This document shows, one piece after another, positions 1 through 7,978 of a DNA stretch of 29,372 nucleotides (the first letter of the stretch is position 1; each line of letters opens with the position of its first letter). The stretch lies in the IMG/VR virus record IMGVR_UViG_3300009149_010530, positions 1 to 29,372 of that record; one strand, 5' to 3'. The stretch is from a virus. The notes under the pieces were generated by a model, which did not search any database, was not told the origin of the DNA, and saw nothing but the letters and a program-made list of their open reading frames with translations. Made by a program: the position numbers and the translations under genes.

Positions 1-141
1 CAACTCCTCCGCGCGCAGGCCGTCCTCCTCCACGACCAGGCGCGGCTATTGAGCTTGCAAGCCAAGGCGCGCGACGACCTCAAGGAGGAGCCGGCGGTGA
101 GGCTGAGCGAGTTGCCGGTGGGGGAGCCGAGTAGGAACTGA
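1..141 (+). CDS. C-terminal fragment of an unknown protein
   Basis: An open frame enters from the left edge and ends at a TGA at 139-141, giving 46 residues without a visible start. The fragment is rich in Leu, Ala, Gln and charged residues and could be a short helix followed by a disordered end. It lies 2 bases before the metallopeptidase start, so it probably belongs to the same transcript. No family is recognisable from so short a piece. Confidence 0.5.
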   Translation, partial: QLLRAQAVLLHDQARLLSLQAKARDDLKEEPAVRLSELPVGEPSRN

Positions 142-143
142 CT

Positions 144-617
144 ATGGGTGAGCAACGCGTAGTGCGCAACAGGGAATTGTGGGAACTCGGCCAAGAGGTC
201 TTGCGCGAACTGCACCCGGAACTCACGCACTTCTGCATCGAGTTCGTCTTCATTGACCCGCCGCGGACGAAGCAGGGACAGGCCCTGGCCGGAAGTGCGC
301 TCAAGGCGAATGTCCGCGAGAGGTGCCTTCTCGGCATAGACGGCTGGGTGGAGATAGCCTACTACTTCTGGGCGGGCGAGGGGCAGGAATGGCAGCGCTA
401 CCTGCTTGACCACGAGCTTGAGCATTTCGAGGTGCGCGACGGAAAGCTTTGCACCACCGGCCACGAGATCGAGGACTTCTATGACGTGGTGAGGCGGCAC
501 GGAACGGAGATCGCTGGGCTGACGGAAATCGGCCAGATGGCACGGCAGGTCACCAATGGGTACTGTAAGCGTGGCGACGGTTCAACTGAAGAAAGCGGCG
601 TATGCGCGTTTCTATGA
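144..617 (+). CDS. Putative phage metallopeptidase (HExxH type)
   Basis: A 157-residue protein with a zinc-peptidase motif HELEH at residues 90-94, in which His90 and His94 would bind zinc and Glu91 would be the catalytic base. A conserved-looking segment GHEIEDF at 106-112 follows and may supply a further ligand. Size, motif and position beside the terminase match the 'putative phage metallopeptidase' family (PF18894 as I recall it). The substrate is not known for the family. The extreme C-terminus (about 20 residues) overlaps the small terminase start and looks unstructured. Alternatives such as a general M78-like peptidase are less likely given the phage packaging context. Confidence 0.75.
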   Translation: MGEQRVVRNRELWELGQEVLRELHPELTHFCIEFVFIDPPRTKQGQALAGSALKANVRERCLLGIDGWVEIAYYFWAGEGQEWQRYLLDHELEHFEVRDGKLCTTGHEIEDFYDVVRRHGTEIAGLTEIGQMARQVTNGYCKRGDGSTEESGVCAFL

Positions 618-1032
618 TGGCTTGCCGTGGGACCGTTGTGCAGAACGCGGTGACATGAGCAAACGCCACTTACACCGCCTTCGCAAGACCTCGCGCTGGC
701 AGCGTGTGGTAGCAGAACTCCTGAAGCGGATGGAGGACGAAGAACTACCCACCGCGACTGGCACCCTTCTCCGGCAGGCCTTGCGGGGCGACGCAAACGC
801 GGCGAAGACGCTCTATCAGCGTTACCATGCGGCGCGCCAGGAACTCACCGGCAAGGACGGCAAGCCGGTGCAGATAGAGATTGCTGGCGAGGACGTGAAG
901 AGCTTCATCCAGACGCTGGGCCGGGTCATCCATGAGCATGTCAGCAACCCAGACGAGCGCAACGCAATCATTCGTGCCCTCGGTGGCGCAGAAGCAGAGG
1001 CTGATGGGCACGGCCCTGGGGGTGGCCATTGA
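556..1032 (+). CDS. Putative terminase small subunit
   Basis: A 158-residue protein directly before the large terminase. Residues about 12-50 look like a helix-turn-helix (an AYARFYDGLPW segment, then MSKRHLHRLRK), as expected for the DNA-recognition subunit. The middle has the pattern of small terminases (RGDANAAKTLYQRYHAA), and the C-terminal part is helical with a Gly/His-rich end. The ATG at 556 overlaps the metallopeptidase by 62 bases; an in-frame ATG at 655 would avoid the overlap but would cut the helix-turn-helix, so the upstream start is preferred. It would bind the packaging site and hand DNA to the large subunit. The assignment rests on position and fold pattern, not on a diagnostic motif. 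Confidence 0.65.
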   Translation: MGTVSVATVQLKKAAYARFYDGLPWDRCAERGDMSKRHLHRLRKTSRWQRVVAELLKRMEDEELPTATGTLLRQALRGDANAAKTLYQRYHAARQELTGKDGKPVQIEIAGEDVKSFIQTLGRVIHEHVSNPDERNAIIRALGGAEAEADGHGPGGGH

Positions 1033-2713
1033 GGCAGCGGCGAAGCGGATACCCGATCCCGTTGACTGGGCGCGGGAGTACATGCGCACCGAGCGCCGCC
1101 TGCCCCTCGACTTCGAGGCCCACAGCTACCTCGCCCAACCTCTGCGCGACGACCACAAGCGCAAGGGTCTGATGTGCGCCTCGCAGGTGGGCAAGACCAC
1201 ACTCGCGATTTCCAACGTCCTGCACTTCTGCGACATGCACCAGGCGCGCGTGATCTTCACCATGCACACCGACGGCGAGTGCCAGAAGTTCTCGGCGACG
1301 CGTGCGAAACCCGCTATCGAGGCGAGTCCCTACCTGCGCGAGCGCATCACGGGCATTGACAACGTGGGGGTCAAGACCTTCGCGGGCACGCGCGGGGAGA
1401 GTGTGATCTTCTTCAAAGGGGCGACGGTGGGGACGCAGGCGCTCTCGGAACCTGCCGACATGCTGGTACACGACGAGCTTGACTTCAGCAGGCCCGACAC
1501 CTTGAGCCTGTATGAGGACCGGACGGCGGCGAGCGCGCACGACCGCAGGCTGGTGGAGGGGACGCCGACGCTGCCCAAGTTCGGCCTTGACGCCCTCTGG
1601 CAGGACAGTTCGCGGTCGGAGTGGATGGTCAAGTGCCCCGTCTGCGGCGACGAGGCCCCGCTGACTTGGCCGGAGAGCTTTGCGGTAGACGCTGAGGTGC
1701 CGTACTACATCTGTGGTCGCAGCCACGAGCTGACGCGCGAGACAATCCAGGCGGGCCGCTGGGCAGACACGCGAGACAACTACACCTGGCGGATGTATCA
1801 CATCCCTCGGATGCTTCGCCCGAACTGGCCTGCCGATAGGTGGATGACAGCGTTCGAGCGGCGCTACGCGGAGTTCCCGCAGTTGGCGGTCAACCAGATG
1901 CTGGGGCAGGCGGCCACGAGCGGCGAGACCGAGTTGGACGAAGCGGTCATCACCGCCGCGATGCTCGACTACCCGCCCTCCGAGCGGAGCGAAGAGCCTT
2001 GCTTCGCCGGCTGTGACCAGTCCAGCGCGAAGGGCCAGCACCGCGTAGTCATCGGCCAGATAGATGTTGAGGGCGAGTTCGCCTACGTGCACGCGGAGAT
2101 ATGCGACTGGGACCGGCTCGCGCAGTTGATGAAGCTGTTCAACGTGGAGCAGTTGGTCATAGATGCGCTGCCGGAGACCACGATGGCGCAGGCGCTGGCG
2201 AAGCAGTTCCCCCGGCGCGTATTGCTGGCCTGGTATCCGAACATGCCGGTGAAGAGCGACGAGCCGATCCGCCTGAATCGCAAGGAGTCGAAGGTAGACC
2301 TTGACCGCACGGCCACGCTTGACCAGTCGGCGCGAAGGGTGCGCCTCCAGCAGGACAGCTTCTGTGCGATGCCGCAGAAGTTGCGGCAGACCTTCGTGGC
2401 TGAGATGACGAACATGGTGCGCGGGATAGAGATGGACGCCCACGGCCAGCCCTGCGCGTACTGGCAGGAGGTCGGCCCCGACCACTTCCGCCACGCGCAT
2501 AACTACGCGACGGTGGCAGGACTCATTGAGGTGGGCCGCAGTCGCGGCGGATACATCGGCCTCGACCTGAGCGGGGCACTCGCGGGGGAGCATGAAGTGG
2601 AGCTGAAGGACGCGAAGACGGGGAAGAAGGAGAAGCGGCGCATCCGCCCCGGGTACATGCCCGTGCCCGATGGAGTGCTGCCCGGAAGCGCGCGAAAGAT
2701 ACAACTGCCCTAG
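1004..2713 (+). CDS. Terminase large subunit, GpA-like
   Basis: The ATPase-nuclease motor that packages DNA through the portal. Numbered from the ATG at 1004 (569 residues), there is a Walker A motif CASQVGKTT at 58-66, a Walker B motif DMLVHDELD at 152-160, a zinc-binding cluster (C211, C214, C237, H241) and an RNase H-like nuclease domain with candidate acids D338 (GCDQS), D387 (VIDAL) and D493 (GPDHFRHAHNY). The zinc cluster between ATPase and nuclease is typical of the GpA terminase group. An alternative ATG at 932 adds 24 residues but has no ribosome binding site and overlaps the small subunit by 101 bases; 1004 overlaps by 29. Neither start has a strong Shine-Dalgarno sequence, which suggests coupling to the small subunit. 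The function call is secure; the start is less so. Confidence 0.92.
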   Translation: MGTALGVAIEAAAKRIPDPVDWAREYMRTERRLPLDFEAHSYLAQPLRDDHKRKGLMCASQVGKTTLAISNVLHFCDMHQARVIFTMHTDGECQKFSATRAKPAIEASPYLRERITGIDNVGVKTFAGTRGESVIFFKGATVGTQALSEPADMLVHDELDFSRPDTLSLYEDRTAASAHDRRLVEGTPTLPKFGLDALWQDSSRSEWMVKCPVCGDEAPLTWPESFAVDAEVPYYICGRSHELTRETIQAGRWADTRDNYTWRMYHIPRMLRPNWPADRWMTAFERRYAEFPQLAVNQMLGQAATSGETELDEAVITAAMLDYPPSERSEEPCFAGCDQSSAKGQHRVVIGQIDVEGEFAYVHAEICDWDRLAQLMKLFNVEQLVIDALPETTMAQALAKQFPRRVLLAWYPNMPVKSDEPIRLNRKESKVDLDRTATLDQSARRVRLQQDSFCAMPQKLRQTFVAEMTNMVRGIEMDAHGQPCAYWQEVGPDHFRHAHNYATVAGLIEVGRSRGGYIGLDLSGALAGEHEVELKDAKTGKKEKRRIRPGYMPVPDGVLPGSARKIQLP

Positions 2714-2715
2714 TT

Positions 2716-2731
2716 GGAGGAGGCTGCCCCG
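2716..2731 (+). promoter_or_regulatory. Ribosome binding site cassette, copy 1
   Basis: GGAGGAGGCTGCCCCG directly precedes the ATG at 2732. The GCTGCCCC part recurs before the ATGs at 3165 and 4361. The Shine-Dalgarno core GGAGG decides the start at 2732 over the TTG at 2714, which lies upstream of it. Confidence 0.6.
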
Positions 2732-3178
2732 ATGCACGGTGAAGACGAGAAGGACACGATCCCCAAAGATGACCCTGGAAATGCCCTGTGGGAGGATGCA
2801 CAGCTTGACGCGGACGTGGACCTCCGCTTGCAGCAATGCGCCTGTTGTGTGTATCGGCACGCTGGGTGTCCGGTCGGAAGCGTCGCAGACGATTGCTCGT
2901 GCAGAGACCCGGACGACGAGGGACATTGCGATGTGAACTGTCCTATGCGCGGCAGCGGCGTGTGGCTCTACGTGCCGTCCATTCCCAAGGACGATGATCC
3001 GGAGGAAGTCGAGAAGATGCTGCGCTCCCTGCGGGGGTGGCTCCAGGTTCTGCTCGGTGCTAAACATGCGGGAGCAATGACCAAAGAAGACTTCCTACAA
3101 GGATTTCAAGCTGTGATGGACTGCTTCTCAAGGACTGACTCGCGGCAAGAGGAGTGCTGCCCCGATGGAGACGGATAA
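2732..3178 (+). CDS. Cysteine-rich hypothetical protein
   Basis: A 148-residue protein with no recognised family. The N-terminal 35 residues are acidic. Residues 36-70 hold eight cysteines (36, 38, 39, 46, 55, 57, 66, 70) plus histidines, which looks like one or two small metal-binding knuckles or, less likely in the cytoplasm, a disulfide knot. The C-terminal half is helical and charged. There is no signal peptide or membrane segment. It opens an accessory block between the large terminase and the portal, where most related phages have few or no genes, and overlaps the next gene by 14 bases. A role in head assembly or in host interaction is equally possible. Confidence 0.7.
   Translation: MHGEDEKDTIPKDDPGNALWEDAQLDADVDLRLQQCACCVYRHAGCPVGSVADDCSCRDPDDEGHCDVNCPMRGSGVWLYVPSIPKDDDPEEVEKMLRSLRGWLQVLLGAKHAGAMTKEDFLQGFQAVMDCFSRTDSRQEECCPDGDG
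3151..3164 (+). promoter_or_regulatory. Ribosome binding site cassette, copy 2
   Basis: GGAGTGCTGCCCCG lies directly before the ATG at 3165 and inside the end of the preceding gene. Its first 13 bases are identical to the copy before 4361. Confidence 0.6.
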
Positions 3179-3962
3179 CAGCGAACACATACCCGATGAT
3201 ACGGAAGCGCAAGCCGAGGACCTCACATTCCCCTGCGATGAGAGGGGCGTAGTGGGATGCACAGACGCCCAGTGGGTGATAGAGCACCTGCTAGGCGAGT
3301 TCGGCTGGCACGATAGCGAAGGTCTGCCGGTTCCACTCTCCAGCGTTCGGGACTTCGCCGCTTGCAACCGCTTCATCGTAGCCTACGGCACACGGGCGCA
3401 GTGCAGTTCGTGGTTCGGATTCCTAGCGGAGGAGATGCAACTTTACGGTTCCCAGGCCCATTGGATAGACAAGCAAAATGCTGCTATGGCCGCAGAGCGT
3501 CGAGGCGAATCCCCACAGCGCGTCTCGGACCTGCGGTATAAAGCCGAACAAGCAAAGCGGGTACATCTCGCTGAACAGCGCGGCGAAGTACCCGACGAGT
3601 CAAGCGATGAGGATGAAGCCGACATATGTGACGAAGACACTAGGAACCCCCTCGCCGGGTTTGGCAACCGAGCCACGGCGTATCATCAACGCTGGGGTAA
3701 ACCGCCCACTCATATTCTGGTTCCCTATCAGTGGGAGCCATGCGTGAGGCGGGAGATTGCGAAGATGATCGCGGGCACAGCGCTAGACATAGACGGTCTT
3801 ACCCGCGTTGCCGACGATGTGAAGGTCAATGAACTCGGTAACATTCGCATTGTTACACCTGTTGGCGAGGTACAACTCGTCTGGGCCGACAACATTCCCT
3901 ATGGGCTTCCCGAGTGTTTTCGGTTTATGCCCAACAAGTGCAAGGGTGACAAGATCGCCTGA
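3165..3962 (+). CDS. Hypothetical protein
   Basis: A 265-residue protein with no family I recognise. It begins with an acidic stretch, followed by a mixed region containing five cysteines up to about residue 80, a charged helical segment around 100-140 and a strongly acidic patch near 143-158. The C-terminal third (about 180-265) alternates hydrophobic and charged residues like a compact globular domain. No membrane segment, signal peptide or catalytic motif is visible. The start is fixed by the GGAGTGCTGCCCC cassette. The stop overlaps the next ATG by one base (TGATG), so the two are probably translationally coupled. Confidence 0.7.
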   Translation: METDNSEHIPDDTEAQAEDLTFPCDERGVVGCTDAQWVIEHLLGEFGWHDSEGLPVPLSSVRDFAACNRFIVAYGTRAQCSSWFGFLAEEMQLYGSQAHWIDKQNAAMAAERRGESPQRVSDLRYKAEQAKRVHLAEQRGEVPDESSDEDEADICDEDTRNPLAGFGNRATAYHQRWGKPPTHILVPYQWEPCVRREIAKMIAGTALDIDGLTRVADDVKVNELGNIRIVTPVGEVQLVWADNIPYGLPECFRFMPNKCKGDKIA

Positions 3963-4150
3963 TGCAGAGCACAGCGTGGCAGATGCACCAAGACGACGAC
4001 ACCCGCCTCCGCGCCTTCCTCTACGGCCCTGCGGGGGATGCGCTTCCCTCGGAACTGACCGAGACGGAGATGATAGCGGCAGATGAAGAATACGAGGACA
4101 GACAAGGCATCTACGCGGCAGACGGCTTCGGACAGGCTTTCCGACGGTAG
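3962..4150 (+). CDS. Small hypothetical protein
   Basis: A 62-residue acidic protein whose ATG shares one base with the preceding TGA (TGATG), a coupling arrangement seen repeatedly in this window. It contains many Asp and Glu residues (TETEMIAADEEYEDR near the middle) and looks like a single-helix or small helical protein. No known domain was recognised. Confidence 0.55.
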   Translation: MQSTAWQMHQDDDTRLRAFLYGPAGDALPSELTETEMIAADEEYEDRQGIYAADGFGQAFRR

Positions 4151-4292
4151 CCCGCACGGTGGGTACTTCTCCGTGCTCGTTGCGCCAGAAAGGCCCCTCA
4201 TGCTGGACGACTGCGGGAACCAACGAGTGATTCAGAGGATGCGCATCATCGAGGCGCAATTTGTCCGAGGGACTGTAAGCCGCTCGCCCTGA
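4083..4292 (+). CDS. Doubtful small ORF
   Basis: A 69-codon frame that starts inside the previous gene and is the only sizeable plus-strand frame between 4151 and 4360. The first 20 residues overlap the other gene and look like out-of-frame sequence, but the later part (GYFSVLVAPERPLML and onward) looks more protein-like, so the true start could be an internal codon such as the ATG at 4201. No good ribosome binding site supports either start. It may simply be spacer sequence. Confidence 0.22.
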   Translation: MKNTRTDKASTRQTASDRLSDGSPHGGYFSVLVAPERPLMLDDCGNQRVIQRMRIIEAQFVRGTVSRSP

Positions 4293-4346
4293 GCCTGTAA
4301 GCGAAGGCCTCAACTGCGGCGCTGTGTCGCAGATAACTGACGCCAA

Positions 4347-4360
4347 GGAGTGCTGCCCCA
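4347..4360 (+). promoter_or_regulatory. Ribosome binding site cassette, copy 3
   Basis: GGAGTGCTGCCCCA lies directly before the ATG at 4361, with the first 13 bases identical to those at 3151-3163. This copy is preceded by non-coding or weakly coding sequence, so it is not a by-product of a shared protein end. Confidence 0.6.
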
Positions 4361-4762
4361 ATGAGTACCAAGAAAGGCGCGACAGTGAAGGGCCTAATAA
4401 CGAAGGTGGAACCGCCGACAGAGGCGCGAGAGCCCTACGCCGTGGAGGTCCACGGTGACCTCGAACAGCTATGCGAGACCATCGGCTCAATTCGCGGCCA
4501 GCGTGGGATGGTCGCAGAGAAGGTCCACAAGCTGTGGGACTTCCTCTTCGAGGGGAGCCCTGACTTGCGAGAAGCAGGCACGGCTGTTTGCAGTGAGCCG
4601 GAAGGCAGTGGCCTTCTGGTCACACTCCGCAGGCGAATCGTCGGGATAACCAACGACGTTGCCGACGAGGTCGCCGGCCTTACCACCATCAACGACCTCC
4701 TCCAGGCCCTGCTCGACCGCCTGGGGTCGGACCAAGATGCGCCGAAGACTGAAGGTCCCTAG
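4361..4762 (+). CDS. Hypothetical protein
   Basis: A 133-residue protein with no recognised family. It starts with a basic segment (MSTKKGATVKG), then a mixed central part with a likely amphipathic helix around 38-65 (including VAEKVHKLWDFLFEG). A C-terminal helical stretch rich in Leu, Asp and Val (about 90-125) could form a dimerising helix. It is the last gene of the accessory block before the portal leader. The ribosome binding site cassette it shares with two upstream genes suggests matched expression. A small DNA-binding or scaffold-like role is possible but unsupported. Confidence 0.65.
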   Translation: MSTKKGATVKGLITKVEPPTEAREPYAVEVHGDLEQLCETIGSIRGQRGMVAEKVHKLWDFLFEGSPDLREAGTAVCSEPEGSGLLVTLRRRIVGITNDVADEVAGLTTINDLLQALLDRLGSDQDAPKTEGP

Positions 4763-4802
4763 AAGCGCATAAGGGCCTAGTTGCGCCCCTCGCGTGCATG
4801 GT

Positions 4803-4830
4803 GGGCAGGCGTCCGCCCCGATGCCTGCCC
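4803..4830 (+). other. Inverted repeat in the portal leader
   Basis: GGGCAGGC (4803-4810) and GCCTGCCC (4823-4830) form a perfect 8-base-pair stem with a 12-base loop. No T-run follows, so it is not a standard intrinsic terminator. It may be an RNA structure or a protein-binding palindrome in the 205-base gap (4763-4967) before the portal gene. Apart from this and the second hairpin I see no clear -35/-10 promoter in the gap. Confidence 0.35.
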
Positions 4831-4915
4831 GCCGCGCCTACCCTGAGCGAGGGTGTAGCCCCGATACTGCCCCGACGTAAGCCCCCATGTGACATACCCT
4901 AACTGCCCCCCGAAG

Positions 4916-4934
4916 ACCGCGCCTCACGCGCGGT
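4916..4934 (+). other. Short hairpin upstream of the portal start
   Basis: ACCGCGC (4916-4922) and GCGCGGT (4928-4934) can form a perfect 7-base-pair stem with the loop CTCAC. It ends 33 bases before the favoured portal start at 4968 and 6 bases before the alternative ATG at 4941. If formed in the RNA it would sit at the ribosome entry site of the upstream ATG, another reason to prefer 4968. Confidence 0.35.
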
Positions 4935-4967
4935 TCGCGTATGTACCCCTATGCCCGCGAGGCGACT

Positions 4968-7004
4968 ATGGCCCTACCCGACGTTGTGGATACCACCTTT
5001 GCTGACCCACTGCTGAAGGCAATTCGCGATGCCCGCCCACGAGGGATTCCGCACCGCATCCTCCCCTCGCTGCGGCAGCTTGGCTACTACAAAGGCATCC
5101 GTGACCTCCCCAAGGCTACGGGCGTGACCTTTGACGTTCTGCGCCGGATGTCGGGCACCCCGATAGTGCGGATGGTCGTAGACAAGCGCAAGACGCAGGC
5201 GGCGATGTACGCTCGCGAACCGCGTCACCGCCACGACGTAGGCTGCGAGTTCGTCCTGCGCGACACGGAGCGCAACCCCTCCCCCATCGAGCGCAAGGAG
5301 ATCGCCGAACTCAAGGAGCTTATCCTGCACGGCGGCTATCGCTGGAAGCGCGTCACCGACGGGCAGGTCGCTAGGTGGGATGGGCGTGGCGAGGAGAAGG
5401 CCCTGCGCTTTGACCAGCTCGTGCGAGTGCTCGTGGAGGACATGCTCGTCCTCGACGCCGCCTGCATACGCAAGGAGATGCCGCGCAAGGCCCGCGACCA
5501 CCCCGTCTATGAGGCCGACCCCGAGGCGCGGGAGCACGCCACAGACCACCCGCCGATCTGGTTCGCCCCGATAGACGGCGCGAGGATGCGGCGAGCCGAG
5601 CAGACGTACCGACTGCCGAAGGGCCAGGACGCCCTCGCCGCCCCGACTGGCGCGTTCGCAGGAGAGTACGAGCCGGAGATTCGGAAGGACCTCCGCACTG
5701 TGGCGTGGGTGGAACTCGGCGAGAGGAACGAGGTCCAGCGCGAGTTCAGTTGGGACGAAATCGGCTACCTCTCCCGCAACCCTCGTTCCGACCTCTGGAC
5801 GACGGGCTACGGGCGCAGCGAGCTAGAGTACCTCATCGAGATCATCACGGGCCTCGCCTGCGGGATCGGTTTCAACGTCCAGTTCTTCACGAACTCGCAC
5901 ATCCCCCCAGGCATACTCACCCTCGCTGGCGACTGGAAACAGGAGTACATCGAAGAGTTCCAGTCGGACATGATCGAGAACGTCGGCAGGTCTGGCAAGT
6001 GGCACAAGTTGCCGATCCTCTTCGGGGCGAGCGAAGACGCCAAGGCGAGCTTCATCACCCTGCGCGAGCAGGGCCGCCTTGATATGCACTGGGAGAAGTG
6101 GATCAGCTTCCTCGTCAACATCATCTGCGGCGTGTATCAGATGGCCCCGGAGGAGATCGGCTTCCAGGGCTTCAGGCAGCAGGGCCAGGCGATGCAGGAG
6201 GCGGACCCGGCCAGCAAGATAGTGCAGTCGTACGACACCGGCTTCGTGCCGCTGATGCTGGCGCTGGAGACCTTCCTCAACGAACAGATCATCGAGCCCA
6301 TTGACGACCGCTTCCAGCTTCGCTGGGTGAACCTGCGCAAGCTGGATCGGGAGAAGGAGCTTGCCCTCGGGACACAACGCCTCAATGCGGGGACGGCCAG
6401 CCTGAATCAAGTGCGCACCGAACTCAACGACCCCGAATGGCGCGACCCGCTTGACCCCGTATTCTGGAAGCGTTGCGAGAAGGCCGTTGTCAAACGTTGG
6501 CCCTTGGTGCGGCACGACAGGGAAGAGCGGGAGCGGCTGACCGCCGTCCTCTACGAGCAGACTGACGGCAAGTACTGCACCTGGCCCGACGCGCCCGGTA
6601 TGCCCGTTATCGTGAGCCAGTTGTATATGCGCGAGAAGGGCAGCTACTTTGAGGACATTGGTGGCGGAGGGGCTGGCGTTGGCGAACTGGGAGGGGAGGA
6701 GACTCAGGCCGGACCCTGGGGCAGTGTCCAGCCTGATATGCCGTCGGCACAGGGCGTCGAGGCACCCTCCCCTCCTGGTACACCACAGGAAGCCGAGCAA
6801 CCGCAGGGGCAGGCCGCAGGCGCGGCACCCGATGTGCGCAGACAACTGCTCGAACAGTTCCAGCCGCCGCCGCCGATGGCGAAGGCCGTCCAGGAGCAAA
6901 TGGAGGCTGACGGTGAGGGGCGAGGTATAATCGCACGGATCGGGCACCGATTGAGCAGCGCAGGCGCATGGCTGAGGAACAAGGCCAGATGGCGAAAGAC
7001 ATAG
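4968..7004 (+). CDS. Phage portal protein
   Basis: The portal forms the ring at one capsid vertex through which the terminase pumps DNA. The 678-residue length, position after the terminase and before a MuF-like protein, and the layout of mixed N-terminal domain, central segment (about residues 260-460, with TGYGRSELEYLI and MAPEEIGFQG motifs) and helical crown fit the HK97/SPP1-type portal family. The motif around residues 390-410 (IICGVYQMAPEEIG) is characteristic of such portals. The last 110 residues begin with a Gly/Pro/Gln-rich flexible linker (about 564-625) and end in a basic helix. ATG 4968 has GCGAGGCG just upstream; an in-frame ATG at 4941 would add nine residues. The end overlaps the next gene. 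Confidence 0.9.
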   Translation: MALPDVVDTTFADPLLKAIRDARPRGIPHRILPSLRQLGYYKGIRDLPKATGVTFDVLRRMSGTPIVRMVVDKRKTQAAMYAREPRHRHDVGCEFVLRDTERNPSPIERKEIAELKELILHGGYRWKRVTDGQVARWDGRGEEKALRFDQLVRVLVEDMLVLDAACIRKEMPRKARDHPVYEADPEAREHATDHPPIWFAPIDGARMRRAEQTYRLPKGQDALAAPTGAFAGEYEPEIRKDLRTVAWVELGERNEVQREFSWDEIGYLSRNPRSDLWTTGYGRSELEYLIEIITGLACGIGFNVQFFTNSHIPPGILTLAGDWKQEYIEEFQSDMIENVGRSGKWHKLPILFGASEDAKASFITLREQGRLDMHWEKWISFLVNIICGVYQMAPEEIGFQGFRQQGQAMQEADPASKIVQSYDTGFVPLMLALETFLNEQIIEPIDDRFQLRWVNLRKLDREKELALGTQRLNAGTASLNQVRTELNDPEWRDPLDPVFWKRCEKAVVKRWPLVRHDREERERLTAVLYEQTDGKYCTWPDAPGMPVIVSQLYMREKGSYFEDIGGGGAGVGELGGEETQAGPWGSVQPDMPSAQGVEAPSPPGTPQEAEQPQGQAAGAAPDVRRQLLEQFQPPPPMAKAVQEQMEADGEGRGIIARIGHRLSSAGAWLRNKARWRKT

Positions 7005-7978
7005 CCGACGACATAGCGACGGCCTTCGTTGACGAGATCGTCGCTGACGAGGTGCAGAAGGCCATCGAAGCAGGCGGCCCCGCTATGGCCGGCTTCTCAC
7101 CCGACGAGCTTGCGCTGGACGTGCGCGACGCACAGCGCGACGCCGAAGAAGTGCGCGACGAACTGCGGGCGATTGCGGTCGGCCTCTTCACCGGCTATGA
7201 CCGCGTGCATCGGTTCGGGCAAGCTGCCGTCGCGAGCGCTAGGACCAACCGCGAGAAGGCGGCGGTGCGAGGGGAGATCGCCGACGCGAGGGTGAAGACG
7301 GAGTATGCGCTGAAGGCGGCGATCCGACGGTCGTACAAGGGCATGTTCCAGAACGGGAAGGTCCTCGGCTACAACGTGCGCGGGCCGGACAAGGCCGAGC
7401 GCAAGTTCCTGGAGCGGCTGCGCCGCGAGGAGTTCGTCTTCGTCAAGCGGTTCCTGGACGACATCGAGCAGGGCCGCTGCAAGATGCCGGTGGAGGACCG
7501 CGCCGCGCTCTACGGGAACGCGGCGAACGAGGCGATGTGGTTCGGGTTCGTGTACGCCGACCAGTCGCCCGACAGGTACTTGCGATGGGTATTGAGCGAC
7601 GAGGAAGCCTGCCCCGACTGCCTGTACCTGGCGGGGCAGGGGATGGCGCAGGGCTTTGACAACCCGAACGCCGAGTTGCAGCTAGGCGGGCGCTGGGGGA
7701 ACGGTGTCTACTCGGCGCAGGAGCTGGCGCTGCTGGCCGTGGTGCCGCAATCGGGGAAGCTGCGGTGCACCACGCGGTGCCGGTGCCACTTGGAGGAGAC
7801 GGGCAAGCCGCGCCGTGCGCCGGTAGGCAAGGTGCAGAGGAAGCCGTTCAAGAGCCTAGCCCCGAAGCCGGTGCAGGCGCAGTACGAGAAGAGGCGCAAG
7901 CGGCAGGAGACGAAGCGGGTGCGGAGGGGCGGGACGGTTGTGAGGAAGGGCGTTCTATCCGACTGGCCCATTGTATGA
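6968..7978 (+). CDS. MuF/SPP1 gp7-like minor head protein
   Basis: A 336-residue head morphogenesis protein of the phage Mu gpF / SPP1 gp7 type, usually a few copies inside the capsid near the portal and sometimes ejected with the DNA. The N-terminal two thirds are helical. The diagnostic C-terminal part has a WVLSDEEACPDC motif (C215, C218), a GRWGNGVYSAQEL segment and a second cysteine/histidine group (C267, C271, C273, H274), probably binding zinc. The last 60 residues are Arg/Lys-rich. The start overlaps the portal end by 37 bases; an alternative ATG at 6989 gives a 16-base overlap. No toxin or enzyme domain is fused to it. Confidence 0.85.
   Translation: MAEEQGQMAKDIADDIATAFVDEIVADEVQKAIEAGGPAMAGFSPDELALDVRDAQRDAEEVRDELRAIAVGLFTGYDRVHRFGQAAVASARTNREKAAVRGEIADARVKTEYALKAAIRRSYKGMFQNGKVLGYNVRGPDKAERKFLERLRREEFVFVKRFLDDIEQGRCKMPVEDRAALYGNAANEAMWFGFVYADQSPDRYLRWVLSDEEACPDCLYLAGQGMAQGFDNPNAELQLGGRWGNGVYSAQELALLAVVPQSGKLRCTTRCRCHLEETGKPRRAPVGKVQRKPFKSLAPKPVQAQYEKRRKRQETKRVRRGGTVVRKGVLSDWPIV

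Noticed and set aside
968-3067. Long reverse-strand open frame opposite the large terminase (699 codons), and similar ones elsewhere
   Set aside because: They mirror clear plus-strand genes with recognised motifs; GC-rich codon use leaves the opposite strand open. No start signals or family motifs.
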